Source of the DNA: Jaltomata sinuosa
Lineage: Eukaryota > Streptophyta > Magnoliopsida > Solanales > Solanaceae
Reading direction: 5' to 3'
NCBI GenBank assembly: GCA_003996215.1
Contig: QJPP01000030.1
Span: 496,001-560,000, forward strand
Length of the DNA: 64,000 bases
Positions 1-10,954 of the stretch are shown here, one piece after another (position 1 is the stretch's first letter; every line of letters begins with the position of its first letter). The translations under genes and the position numbers were made by a program. The notes beneath the pieces were generated by a model. The model saw only the letters and a list, made by a program, of their open reading frames with translations, did no database searches and was not told the origin of the DNA.

Positions 1-160
1 AGTTAATAAAAGTACTCTTTGATAAGTAATTTCTTAAAGAGTGTGTCCAAGCTATAAAAATTACTTATTTAAAAACGGATGGAGTATCTTAATATTTCAG
101 GTCTTGGGATACCCTTGGGGGGTTATAGTTTTTAGTTATGGATACAGTACTTAGTGTTCA

Positions 161-446
161 CATGTACCCCTTTCTTTCTAATTTATGTGATATAATTTGA
201 CTTGATATGAAATTTAAGAAATATGATAAGACTTTACAATATTCCAAAACTATCTTTAAAATAAATGATTTTTTAAACAAAAAAACAACAACTTTATTTT
301 GCGGATTTTTTGACAATTAAGTGAAATTCATCATGGGTAAAATATTGATAGTGTCATTAATATTTTTGAAATAAGAAAATGTATTATTCTTTTTGAAATT
401 GACTAAAAAGAAAAGTATGTCACATAAATTGGGACAAAAGAGTTGA
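161..446. mobile_element. Stowaway-like MITE cut by the duplication border
   Basis: Left part reads CCCTTTCTTTCTAATTTATG TGATATAATTTGACTTG, right part TATGTCACATAAATTGGGAC AAAAGAG, an imperfect inverted pair typical of Solanaceae MITEs of the form 'lacking protein, TATGTGA...TCACATAAA'. Only its right part (from 311) is repeated at 2920-3056, so the duplication border falls inside the element. Confidence 0.6.
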
Positions 447-451
447 TATTA

Positions 452-658
452 CTACTTCCTTCGTCCATGTATGCCTTGATACATTTCTTGAGAAACAATA
501 AATAAACTAGTAATTTTACTATATCGTTTTTTATTATTATAGTGCTTAATAATAAGAGTAAAATAATAATAAATTATCACTTGACTTTTCAAAGTGTACA
601 AGTAAAAGTTGATATCTATTTTTAGTATAGTGAAATAAATAAAAGTGGACGGAGGGAG
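452..658. mobile_element. Stowaway MITE (Tc1/mariner type), copy in unit 1
   Basis: Flanked by TA on both sides (450-451, 659-660). The left end CTACTTCCTTCGTCC pairs with the right end GGACGGAGGGAG. It is about 207 bp, AT-rich, and without coding capacity, as expected for non-autonomous Stowaway elements. The paralogous copy is 3062-3268. Confidence 0.8.
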
Positions 659-671
659 TACTATTGTAATA

Positions 672-831
672 CTCTATCTGTTTTATTTTACTTGGCCCTT
701 GTATCAAAAATAGATGTTTCATTTTGTCTATTCATTTAATTTAACAAATCAAGATAATTTTATTATTTCTTTTTCATACTATTCTTAGTATTCAATAACT
801 ACATAAGGGTCAAATAATATGAACGAGCGAG
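672..831. mobile_element. Short Stowaway-like MITE, copy in unit 1
   Basis: TA-flanked (670-671, 832-833), with left end CTCTATCTGTTTTATTTTAC and right end AAATAATATGAACGAGCGAG as an imperfect inverted pair. About 160 bp, no coding capacity. Paralogous copy at 3282-3440. Confidence 0.65.
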
Positions 832-1185
832 TATGAGATTGGGTTAACCCTAGTCATTTATGGTCTTCTCAACCACATATTTGATTGGTAAGCCCTACAT
901 TCCTTAATGTACTGGCCAACAAACATCAACATCGCGTTCAAAGCCAAGGATAGACTAGTAGTAACGTTTTGTTTCCGGACAAGTTATACTGAAATTATAA
1001 TATGGAACGAGAAATTACGTAAATGAGTAGTCATATTTAAGTTAGAATTTTAAATTTATAAATATGATATGATTTTCGTGTTAAGTTTTTACATGTGCAA
1101 AGTTGAACCGGATCTTAGAAGATGATATTTTTTGTGTTATTGAGGGGGGAAAATATTTATACGGTATAATGGTATGAATGATGAT

Positions 1186-2034
1186 CAGTGTTTTAAAAGG
1201 CAGTTTTGAGGCTCGCTTCGAGGCGAGGCACTGGCAAAACGCTTCGGGGCTCACGTGTGGGGCTTAAGTCCTGTGAGGCTTACGCCCTAAGCGCTTGAGC
1301 GTACGCTCCAAACACGCCTAACGCCCAACGGTCGGGGCTCGCCTAACAGTTCTACCAAATTATGTGTCAAATTTCTTGGTCAACATTGTTAATTCTCAGA
1401 ATTCTTCAATAAATGAATGATGCCTAGTACTCCTCATCTATAGAAATAAGAAAGTTGAGAAAACTAATTGCTTATTTACTATTTGAGAATGTCGTGAGGG
1501 TGAATATCACTTAACATTTCTTTTTAAAACACATAGCCAGATTTTACATCTTCACTTGTCATTGGTCTTCATGTTTTTGGTTCCTATGTCTCAAAATTAT
1601 CAAATTTTATTGTTTTGTTATTTGAAAATATTTTTTTATTCATGAAGGAGTGATGTTTTAATTATAATACTAATAGTTTATTAATTATTTCTTTTTTGAG
1701 AGGTAAATTGCATAGTATAGTCATATATTCTAAGAAATTGTGATTCTTTTATTGTTTGGAGTTAAAATGTTAGAGTTGATTTGAATCTCATAATAGCTTT
1801 TATATCATTACATTATTTCTACTTGTAAAATGATGTTAGAAATTTTATTTTCTATGAGTTTCTTTGATCATGTTTTAAATTTTTTAAAATTACTAATGTA
1901 TTTTTTTGTATAATTTTTGAGTTATTATACTATTTTACTATATTATAAATTAAAAATTAAAGATCCATGGAGCTTACGCCTTGCCCCGTGCTAAGTAAAA
2001 TGTCTCGCCTTACGCCCCGCCTTTTAAAACACTG
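1186..2034 (+). mobile_element. Non-autonomous hAT-like element, copy 1
   Basis: Terminal inverted repeats CAGTGTTTTAAAAGGC and CCTTTTAAAACACTG enclose 849 bp. The flanking octamers ATGATGAT and GTGATGAC share six of eight positions, compatible with an aged 8-bp hAT target duplication. Both ends are GC-rich and built of GAGGCG / CGCCTTACGCC motifs; the middle is AT-rich with no open frame. A second copy is in the duplicated unit (3795-4650), and an inverted third copy lies at 59471-60333. Confidence 0.78.
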
Positions 2035-3061
2035 GTGATGACTACTGAATTACTACTATTTTATTTGGCTGATTTTATCAGGTCCTACTCTTGATAAATC
2101 TTTTTACAGCCATATGAGTTTTTCGTATTTGACCATATTTTAAGTACTTTACAACTGCTGGTATCTTTAAAATGACAGCTCTAAAAGTGGCTACCGGTGA
2201 AAAATCGCCCCTTTCTGGCCTATCAAGTCGTTTGGGCTTCAAATATTGCCATTGTAGTATAGGTCCAAGAATGGGCCCATACTAAAAAAAATAGCCTTCA
2301 TAAAGGGTGGTTTTAATTTATTTATTTATTTGGCCTCGCTTAATAGATTTTGTTCATAAGACAAATATTTTAACTTTTCTCATAAGACAATGAACTTACT
2401 CAATTGACTATAAGTTATGTCTTAAAGGCAAAAGTTAGAACTCAGTTGGATATGTTGCCCATCAGACATAAGTTCTGACTTTCGCTCCTAAGGCGTGAGT
2501 GATAGAGTACCCAATAAGTGAGACTTAATGAAATAGTGTAAATTATTGCCCATGAGACATAAGTTATTTTTTAAAGTCTTTGAGCTATGTTTTGCTTATA
2601 AGACAAAACTTATAAAGTACCTCATAAGTTAAAACTTAGTGAAATAGTGTAAATTGTTATCCATGTGGCATGAGTTAGTTTTTGTAAAGTCTCCGAGCTA
2701 AATTTTGCCTCTAACTCTCTAAGGCGGGATTCATAGAGTATCTAATCAGTAAGACTTATTGATATAGTATAAATTGTTACCCATGAGACATAAATTGTTA
2801 TTTTAATCTCTAAGCAAATTTTTCAAGTTAAGATTATTTTTAAAAATTTTATTAAGCAAGGATAAAAATTCAATATCAAACACTTTGGAAACACTCGATG
2901 GGACATATTTGTAGATTAAGTGACAATTAAGTGAAATTCATCATGGGTAAAATATTGATAGTGTCATTAATATTTTTGAAATAAGAAAATGTATTATTCT
3001 TTTTGAAATTGACTAAAAAGAAAAGTATGTCACATAAATTGGGACAAAAGAGTTGATATTA

Positions 3062-3268
3062 CTACTTCCTCCGTCCATGTATGACTTGATACATTTCTTG
3101 AGAAACAATAAATAAACTAGTAATTTTACTATATCGTTTTTTATTATTATAGTGCTTAATAATAAGAGTAAAATAATAATAAATTATTACTTGGCTTTTC
3201 AAAGTGGACAAGTAAAAGTTGATATCTATTTTTAGTATAGTGAAATAAATAAAAGTGGACGGAGGGAG
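3062..3268. mobile_element. Stowaway MITE, copy in unit 2
   Basis: Same element as 452-658, with a better preserved left end (CTACTTCCTCCGTCC) and TA on both sides. It was copied by the segmental duplication, not by a new insertion. Confidence 0.8.
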
Positions 3269-3281
3269 TACTATTGTAATA

Positions 3282-3440
3282 CTCTATCTGTTTTATTTTA
3301 CTTGGCCCTTGTATCAAAAATAGATATTTCATTTTGTCTATTTATTTAATCTAACAAATCAAGATAATTTTCTTTTTCTTTTTCATACTATTTTTAGTAT
3401 TCAATAACTACATAAGGGTCAAATAATATGAACGAGCCAG
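3282..3440. mobile_element. Short Stowaway-like MITE, copy in unit 2
   Basis: Same element as 672-831, copied with the surrounding duplicated block. Right end reads GAACGAGCCAG followed by TA. Confidence 0.65.
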
Positions 3441-3794
3441 TATGAGATTGGGTTAACCCTAATCATTTATGGTCTTCTCAACCACATATTTGATTGGTAA
3501 GCCCTACATTCCTTAATGTACTGGCCAACAAACATCAACATCGCGTTCAAAGCCAAGGATAGACTAGTAGTAACGTTTTGTTTCCGGACAAGTTATACTG
3601 AAATTATAATATGGAACGAGAAATTACGTAAATGAGTAGTCATATTTAAGTTAGAATTTTAAATTTATAAATATGATATGATTTTCGTGTTAAGTTTTTA
3701 CATGTGCAAAGTTGAACCGGATCTTAGAAGATGATATTTTTTGTGTTATTGAGGGGGGAAAATATTTATACGGTATAATGGTATGAATGATGAT

Positions 3795-4650
3795 CAGTGT
3801 TTTAAAAGGCAGTTTTGAGGCTCGCTTCGAGGCGAGGCACTGGCAAAACGCTTCGGGGCTCACGTGTGGGGCTTAAGTCCTGTGAGGCTTACGCCCTAAG
3901 CGCTTGAGCGTACGCTCCAAACACGCCTAACGCCCAACGGTCGGGGCTCGCCTAACAGTTCTACCAAATTATGTGTCAAATTTCTTGGTCAACATTGTTA
4001 ATTCTCAGAATTCTTCAATAAATGAATGATGCCTAGTACTCCTCATCTATAGAAATAAGAAAGTTGAGAAAACTAATTGCTTATTTACTATTTGAGAATG
4101 TCGTGAGGGTGAATATCACTTAACATTTCTTTTTAAAACACATAGCCAGATTTTACATCTTCACTTGTCATTGGTCTTCATGTTTTTGGTTCCTATGTCT
4201 CAAAATTATCAAATTTTATTGTTTTGTTATTTGAAAATATTTTTTTATTCATGAAGGAGTGATGTTTTAATTATAATACTAATAGTTTATTAATTATTTC
4301 TTTTTTGAGAGGTAAATTGCATAGTATAGTCATATATTCTAAGAAATTGTGATTCTTTTATTGTTTGGAGTTAAAATGTTAGAGTTGATTTGAATCTCAT
4401 AATAACTTTTATATCATTACATTATTTCTACTTGTAAAATGATGTTAGAAATTTTATTTTCTATGAGTTTCTTTGATCATGTTTTAAACTTTTAAAAATT
4501 ACTAATGTATTTTTTTTATATAATTTTTGAGTTATTATACTATTTTACTATATTATAAATTAAAAATTAAAGATTCATGGGGCTTACGCCTCGCCCCGTG
4601 CTAAGTAAAACGCCTCACCTCGCCTTACGCCCCCACCTTTTAAAACACTG
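3795..4650 (+). mobile_element. Non-autonomous hAT-like element, copy 2
   Basis: Same element as 1186-2034, carried along by the segmental duplication. The right end has a few extra bases (CGCCTCACCTCGCC...) compared with copy 1. Ends are CAGTGTTTTAAAAGGC and CACCTTTTAAAACACTG. Confidence 0.78.
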
Positions 4651-4984
4651 GTAATGACTACAGAATTACTACTATTTTATTTGGCTGATTTTATCAGGTC
4701 CTACTCTTGAATCTTGATGAATCTTTTTACAGCCATATGAGTTTTTCGTATTTGACCATATTTTAAGTACTTTACAACTGCTGGTATCTTTAAAATGACA
4801 GCTGACTAAAGGTGGCTACCGGTGAAAAATCGCCCCTTTCTGGCCTATCAAGTCGTTTGGGCTTCAAATATAGCCATTGTAGTATGGGATAACTACACAA
4901 ATGTCCCTCAAAGAGAGTGACTTTGTATTTTTGCCCCCCATAAGAAAGGTCTTACAAAAATAGTCTTACTTGTTTTTATGTAAA

Positions 4985-5388
4985 GAACAACTACCTTTTT
5001 GTCCATCTATACCTCAAATATTTTTAAACAACTCTCAATGCTTATTTGTCTCTCAACTTTTATATTTATTTCTTTTTCTCTTTTATCTTTTTTTCTCAAC
5101 CTTTATTGTTTGTTTTATTCTTTCTTCTACGTTTTTCTCTTTTTTCTTAATCTTTATTTTTTTCCTTTTCTCCTCTCAATTCTATTTTAATTTTTAATTT
5201 TTTTAATTTTTTTATTTTTCTCAACCTTTATTTTTTCGTTTATTTTTTGTTATCTTTTTTCTTCGTTTTTTCCTTTTTTTTCTCAATTTTTATTTTTTTC
5301 TCTCAACTTCTATTTTTTTATTTTTTCTTTGATTTTTAAATTTTCTTTTCTCTTTTTTTTAATCATTTTTTTTTACCTTTATATTTTT
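4985..5388. repeat. T/C-rich left arm of the foldback element
   Basis: About 400 bases almost entirely pyrimidine on the + strand (runs of TTTTTTCT, CTCAAC TTTTAT). It is the approximate inverse of 6845-7165. The long open frames in it are a composition effect (Phe/Ser/Leu only) and are not genes. Confidence 0.75.
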
Positions 5389-6810
5389 ATGAGATGTTCT
5401 ATAATTCTTGTTTTAGAGGCAAGACTTAGCTCAAGGACTTCCAAACAACAAACTACGCCCCATTAGCAAGACTTGACACTAGTACATTGTGTCTTGATTT
5501 ATGAGATGTTTTATAACACTTGCCTCAGAGGCAAGACTTAGCCCAAGGACCTCTCAAAAAATACGAGTTACGCTTCATGGGTAAGAGTTCACATTACTTC
5601 ATTGTGTCTTAATTTATGAGATACTCTATAACTCTTGCCTTAGAGGCAAGACTTAGCTCAAGGACTTCCAAACAACAAACTACGCCCCATTAGCAAGACT
5701 TGACACTAGTACATTGTGTTTTGATTTATGAGATGTTTTATAACACTTGCCTCAGAGGCAAGACTTAGCCCAAGGACCTCTCAAAAAATACGAGTTACGC
5801 TTCATGGGTAAGAGTTCACATTACTTCATTGTGTCTTAATTTATGAGATACTCTATAATTCTTGCCTTAGAGGCAAGACTTAGCTCAAGGACTTCCAAAC
5901 AACAAACTACGCCCCATTAGCAAGACTTGACACTAGTACATTGTGTCTTGATTTATGAGATATTTTATAACACTTGCCTCAGAGACAAGACTTAGCCCAA
6001 GGACCTCTCAAAAAATACGAGTTACGCTTCATGGGTAAGAGTTCACATTACTTCATTGTGTCTTAATTTATGAGATACTCTATAACTCTTGCCTTAGAGG
6101 CAAGACTTAGCTCAAGGATTTTCAAACAACAAGTTATGCCCCACGAGCAAGGCTTGACACTAGCTCATTGTGTCTTGATTTATGAAACATTCTATAACTC
6201 TTGTCTTATAGACAAGACTTAGCCCAAGTACTTTCAAACAACAAGTTACACCCCATAGGCAAGAGTTGACACTACCACATTGTGCTTGATTTATGAGATG
6301 CTCTATAACGCTTGCCTAAGAAGCAAGGCTTAGCCCAAGGACTTCAAAATAACAAGTTACGCCCCATGGGCAAGAGTTGACACTACCACATTGTGTCTTG
6401 ATTTATGCGATACTCTATAACTCTTGCCTTAGAGGCAAGACTTAGCTCAAAGATTTTCAAACAACAAGTTACGCCTCATTGGCAAGAGTTGACACTAGCA
6501 CATTGTATCTTGATCATGAGATGCTCTATAACGTTTGCCTTAGAGGCAAGACTTAGCCCAAGGGCCTCCCAAAAAATAAGTTATACCCCATGGGCAAGAG
6601 TTAACACTACTTCATTGTGTCTTAATATATGAGATGCTCTATAACTCTTGCCTTAGAGGCAAGATTTAGCTCAAGAATTTCCAAACAACAAGTTATGCCC
6701 TACGAGCAAGACTTGACACTACCTTATTGTGTCTTGATTTATGAGATGTTCTATAACATTTGCCTTAGAGGCAAGGCTTGTTCCAAAGGACTTCCAAACA
6801 ACAAAGCACG
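5389..6810. repeat. Minisatellite, 13 units of about 111-117 bp, with a dimeric higher-order pattern
   Basis: Each unit runs TTATGAGATGCTCTATAACT, then the hairpin motif CTTGCCTTAGAGGCAAG, ACTTAGCTCAAGG, a CAACAAGTTACGCC segment, a GGCAAGAGTTGACACTA segment and CATTGTGTCTTGA. Units start near 5389, 5500, 5615, 5728, 5843, 5955, 6071, 6182, 6293, 6404, 6516, 6630 and 6741. In the first six units two variants alternate (one with TTCCAAACAACAAACTACG, one with CTCTCAAAAAATACGAG), giving a nearly identical repeat of about 228 bp; later units are more diverged. Confidence 0.88.
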
Positions 6811-6844
6811 CCCTTAATTTTATTTCGATTTCAAAGAAAGAAGA

Positions 6845-7165
6845 TCATCTTTGCGGATTATCCAATTTTTTGTTTATTAGCAAAAAATAATAGAGGTTAA
6901 CAAAAAAGAAAAAAGAGAAGAAAAAATGAGAAAAGGAAAAAAAAAAAAGATTAAAAAAAAAAGAAAAAAAAGAGAAAAAAAAAAAAAAGTTGAAAAAAAA
7001 GAAAAAAGAGAAAAAAAAGAACAAAAAAAAAAGTTGAGAGAAAAAGAAAAAAGAAAAAAATAATAAAAATAAAGATTGAGAAAAAAGAAAACGAGAATTT
7101 AAAAAAAAAATTGAGAAAAAAGAAAAAAAAAAGATAAAAGAAAAAGGAAAAAGGAAAATTAAAAG
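6845..7165. repeat. A/G-rich right arm of the foldback element
   Basis: Almost entirely purine on the + strand (AAAAAAGAAAAAAG, AAAAGTTGAGAG), complementary in character to the left arm at 4985-5388, including the inverse of the CTCAAC motif. The apparent minus-strand frames of Phe and Ser are artefacts of composition. Confidence 0.75.
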
Positions 7166-7986
7166 TTGAGAGATGAACATGGAGAGTTGTGGTGTAGAGG
7201 GGCAAAAATGTATTTGTTCTATACATAAAAAGGAAGGAAGAATATTTTTTAAAGACTTTTCTTATGGGGGCAAAAATTGAAGACCATTCACTTTTGGGGA
7301 CACTCCATGTAATTTTCTGTTATAGTATAGGTCCAAGAATGGGCCCATACTAAAAAAAATAGCCTTCATAAAGGGTGGTTTTAATTTATTTATTTATTTG
7401 GCCTCGCTTAATAGATTTTGTTCATAAGACAAATGTTTTAACTTTTCTCATAAGACAATGAACTTACTCAATTGACTATAAGTTATGTCTTAAAGGCAAA
7501 AGTTAGAACTTAGTTGGATATGTTGCCCATCAGACATAAGTTCTGACTTTCGCCCCTAAGGCGTGAGTTATAGAGTACCCAATAAGTGAGACTTAATGAA
7601 ATAGTGTAAATTATTGCCCATGAGACATAAGTTATTTTTTAAAAGTCTTTGAGCTATGTTTTGCTTATAAGACAAAACTTATAAAGTACTCCATAAGTTA
7701 AAACTTAGTGAAATAGTGTAAATTGTTGTCTATGTGGCATGAGTTAGTTTTTATAAAGTCTCCGAGCTAAATTTTGCCTCTAACTCTCTAAGGCAGGATT
7801 CATAGCGTATCTCATCAGTAAGACTTATTGATACAGTATAAATTGTTACCCATGAGACATAAATTGTTATTTTAATCTCTAAGCAAATTTTTTAAGTTAA
7901 GATTATTTTTTAAAAAATTATTAAGCAAGGATAAAAATTCAATATCAAACACTTTGGGAAACACTCGATGGGACATATTTGTAGAT

Positions 7987-8634
7987 GTACTCCTATACTT
8001 ATTATGTATTTTATGTATATTTTAATCATATGATTGACATTGTCTCTATTTTTTGTTAGTTTGTTATGTATTTTCGAGTATTATGGTTTGATATTAGTAA
8101 CTTAAATTGTATACATATAGTGTATGTCTTTGTGTATATATATATATAAAGGAACGTGTCATTTAAATTATATGCTAGTTATATTTTTGAATTCTACATG
8201 CATGTTCATATCATTTTTTCTCTAGTATGTGCCTGCTTGAATTTGTATTCCAACGCTAATTTTCAAACAAAACGAAAAAAATGTTGTACTGGTCTTTTTT
8301 TCCTTCTATTTCTTTTTTTTCACTCGTTGAATGACCATGTAAAGTGTGAACACATCTTATATTCGTATTACTGATTTATTTAGACCTATTTATAAGTTAT
8401 GTATGCAAATGATTGACATTTGACACTCGTATATTTTAATATAGACTAGTGGACAAACTAAACAACGTCGTGCTTAATTATCCATGATCAAAATATATTT
8501 AAAAAAATATGTGAGATATTTAATCAATATGTGAGGCTAGCATGAACTGGAGAATCTGCCAAAACATGACTATGTTGTTATCCATGTTTAATAATTGGAT
8601 ATGGAACCTAAGGAGAGTTATTTATTAATATATA
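7987..8634. other. AT-rich intergenic DNA
   Basis: Unique-looking sequence after the duplicated block, with a short AT run near 8137-8151. No gene, RNA or repeat border recognised. Confidence 0.5.
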
Positions 8635-8908
8635 CTCCATCCGTCCATATTAGTTGGCCCTCTTACTAAGAATATATAATTGTAACTTGTATCATATTAG
8701 TTGGTCGTCTTACTAAATTAAGAGAGAATTAATTGATTTTTTTCCCATACTACCCTTGCAATTAATTCTTTTTGAAAATGTGAATACTTGTTTGTAATTT
8801 TCCAAAAAAGTTCTTAAGGGGTGAATTAGTAAAACTATTTTATTTATTTATGTTTCTTAAGATGCGTGTAAAAATAAAAGTGATCAACTAATATGGGTCG
8901 GAAAGAAT
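8635..8908. mobile_element. Stowaway-type MITE
   Basis: TA then CTCCATCCGTCCATATTAG on the left, and ACTAATATGGGTCGGAAAGA on the right, an imperfect inverted pair of about 274 bp with the internal GTTGGCC / GATCAAC motif typical of this family. No coding capacity. Confidence 0.72.
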
Positions 8909-10200
8909 ATTAATATTTATACGTATATTTAGATACAAACATCTTAAATACGATAATTAATGATCAAATTAATATGCTCATGTACCGTTTCAAATTGAGA
9001 AACTTTATCCTCCGTAAAACTTTTGTTTTAATATTACACCATGCGTTAGTAAGCAATCTCGTTTTTCTTTTTTTTTTTTGCTCTAATGAAGCTTCAACTT
9101 GATGATAATTTTAAAGCGTAGTTAGAAGTTAAGAGATTAATTTGGACTTTTTATTCTTGAAGAATTTAAACACATGAAGTTCATCTATTTAATATAAGTG
9201 TTTTCAATGGTACGAGCATGAGAGAAGACCGTTTTACTTGCTACGAGGCGAGACGTAAGCCTCATTATTGCTAAAGTTATGACAATTTAAAAAGTTAGGT
9301 CTTAGGAGTAGGTCTATTCTAAAATTAAAAATTACAATGCAATATGCATATGCTATTTTAGATGCTCTCAACAAGGAAACACCAATATTAAGGACAATGA
9401 AGTATATATGCATGTTCTACTTCTTTTGGTTAGTACAAATATAACTCATGTAGCTACTCTATTAAGCTATTTTCTATGAGAGATTTCTTGAGAAAATAGT
9501 TTCCTTTTTAAGTAGTAGATGTCTATAATTTTTAGGGTTACCTGATTGGATTTGTGCTAGATATCCTTATTTATTTAAGAATTTAATTTTGTATAATATA
9601 TACACTTAATATATATCGTGTATATAAATATGTATATTATAAATAATATGTGTATATTTAGGAAAAAATATACATTATCTGTACATTGTACACATTTGAT
9701 AAATTAGATGAATGGATGATTCTCACCCGTAAATTAAAGGAGTACTAAAACATATATCAATGATGGATTCAAGAGGAAAACATAAACATAAAAGAATAAA
9801 CATCATATACCAAAGTTGATAGCAACAATTTGCAAATTCAAGAGGACAACATAAATATCATTTACGTAAGTTGATATGGACCAATTGGCAAAATTAAAGA
9901 TGACAACATCAAGGAATATGAGGTAGTGCGATTAATTAATCCTACTTCATCTGTTTGAGTTTGTTTGTGTTAGTTTTATTTTTTATTTCGTCCGTTTAGA
10001 AAAGAATATTTCATTTTTTAAAATATTTTTTTAGTTTTAACTTTTCACGTAACATATTTAAGATCATAAGATTAAAAGATATAAATAATACTCTACGTAT
10101 TTTTTATTTAAAATCACAAAATTTAATTATTATTTTTTACTTTTATATTTCATGTCAAATCAAAATCAGACAAATAAATTAAAACATATAAACAATACTA
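8909..10200. other. AT-rich intergenic DNA with repeat remnants
   Basis: No gene is seen. Positions 9229-9265 (TTTTACTTGCTACGAGGCGA then GACGTAAGCC) resemble the GC-rich end of the hAT element at 59471 and may be a fragment. 9590-9660 is a TATA-rich stretch. 9950-10190 looks like a decayed MITE (CTACTTCATCTGTTTGAG). Confidence 0.45.
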
Positions 10201-10954
10201 TTCCCTTTGTCCAGTAATACTTATCTACTATTAATTTGACACACATCTTAAGAAATAATAAATAATAGAGTAATTTTACAATATCACCTTTTGAATATAA
10301 TAAATTTAATATTTTGGGAAATGCATTACACAATAAATAATGAGTATTTAATATCAAGGGTAAAGTGGGCACGAATAAGTAAATCATTCCTTGATTTTTT
10401 AAATTGGACAAGTATCATTGAACACTATTTTTAAGACCCGTTTGGCCATAGATTTCCCAAGTAATATTTGGGGGGAAATTTGGCAAATAGTGTTTGTCCA
10501 TACAATTTGCTATTATTTGACAATTTTTTTTGGCAAATAACTCAAATTCCTAAATACTAGAAAAAACTAATATTTGGGCGAAATCTCATTATTTGGGAGT
10601 TTTAAAAAATTCAAATTCTACACAAAATTTTATCTTTTAAAGGAACAATAGTCGTGTTTCACTACTTGTTATTTGCTGCAACGAAGATCCAACTGACTTG
10701 TTGCGAAAATCATGAATCTTGTTATGTCGACGTTTTTATGTTGCTATGTAATACAAACTTATGGTTAGTTTTGATAGTTTTTAAAATTTATGGATATAAA
10801 TCATATTTCTTAAAAGAAGTGAAATATGTTTTTCAAATACTATGGTCAAACATATGGTAAAATTTCACCCAAAAAATATTTACCAAAAATATTTGAGAAT
10901 CTATGATCAAATGCTAACTTAGTAGAGTGGATAAGTATTGTTGGACGGAGGAAG
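10201..10954. mobile_element. MITE carrying a second nested element
   Basis: The outer element begins after TA at 10199-10200 (TTCCCTTTGTCCAGTAATAC) and ends with AGTATTGTTGGACGGAGGAAG at about 10954. Between them, about 10434-10918, sits another element with inverted ends (CCCGTTTGGCCATAGATTT and AATCTATGATCAAATGC). Removing the inner element leaves an ordinary MITE of about 270 bp. The short frames inside are not convincing genes. Confidence 0.62.

Larger units (their letters stand above)
310..2919. repeat. Tandem segmental duplication, unit 1 (2.6 kb)
   Basis: The sequence from GACAATTAAGTGAAATTC (311) to GGGACATATTTGTAGAT (about 2914) reappears from 2920 onward in the same order and orientation with few substitutions, for example TATGCCTTG against TATGACTTG and GTGTACAAG against GTGGACAAG. 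It contains two Stowaway-type MITEs (452-658, 672-831), one 0.85 kb hAT element (1186-2034) and a region of GACATAAGTT-type short repeats (about 2340-2830). The left border lies inside an older MITE. No gene is present. Confidence 0.92.
4886..7319. mobile_element. Foldback / Mutator-like non-autonomous element, 2.4 kb
   Basis: The insertion is defined by comparison with unit 1: there CATTGTAGTATAGGTCC is continuous (about 2252-2270), here it is split. Flanks TTGTAGTAT (4877-4885) and TTATAGTAT (7320-7328) form a 9-bp target duplication with one mismatch, the Mutator-superfamily size. The ends GGGATAACTACACAAATG and, inverted, CAGAAAATTACATGG are related, and both lead into a TTTTTGCCCCC-type motif (about 4930-4945 and 7262-7277 inverted). 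The arms are a T-rich block on the left and an A-rich block on the right, and the centre is a minisatellite. No transposase is encoded, so it must have been moved in trans. The superfamily is inferred from TSD size only. Confidence 0.72.
2920..7986. repeat. Tandem segmental duplication, unit 2 (interrupted by a 2.4 kb insertion)
   Basis: Second copy of the 310-2919 unit, directly abutting it. It runs 2920-4885, is split by a foldback element (4886-7319), and resumes at about 7320 to end at ATATTTGTAGAT (about 7985), where the two copies stop matching. Without the insertion the length is about 2.6 kb, the same as unit 1. It carries the second copies of the MITEs (3062-3268, 3282-3440) and of the hAT element (3795-4650). 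Confidence 0.92.

Noticed and set aside
4970..5197. Open frames rich in Phe and Ser that resemble a hydrophobic membrane protein
   Set aside because: They lie wholly in the pyrimidine-rich arm of a transposon; TTT/TTC/TCT codons are forced by composition.
5389..6810. CRISPR-like regular array
   Set aside because: The whole 111-117 bp unit repeats with no unique spacers, and this is plant nuclear DNA; it is a minisatellite.
6405..6817. Frames with repeated ITLALEARL peptide
   Set aside because: The peptide repeats only because the DNA minisatellite repeats; frames shift between units.
6845..7226. Long minus-strand Phe-rich frames
   Set aside because: Mirror image of the same effect in the purine-rich arm; no domain and no splice or start context.
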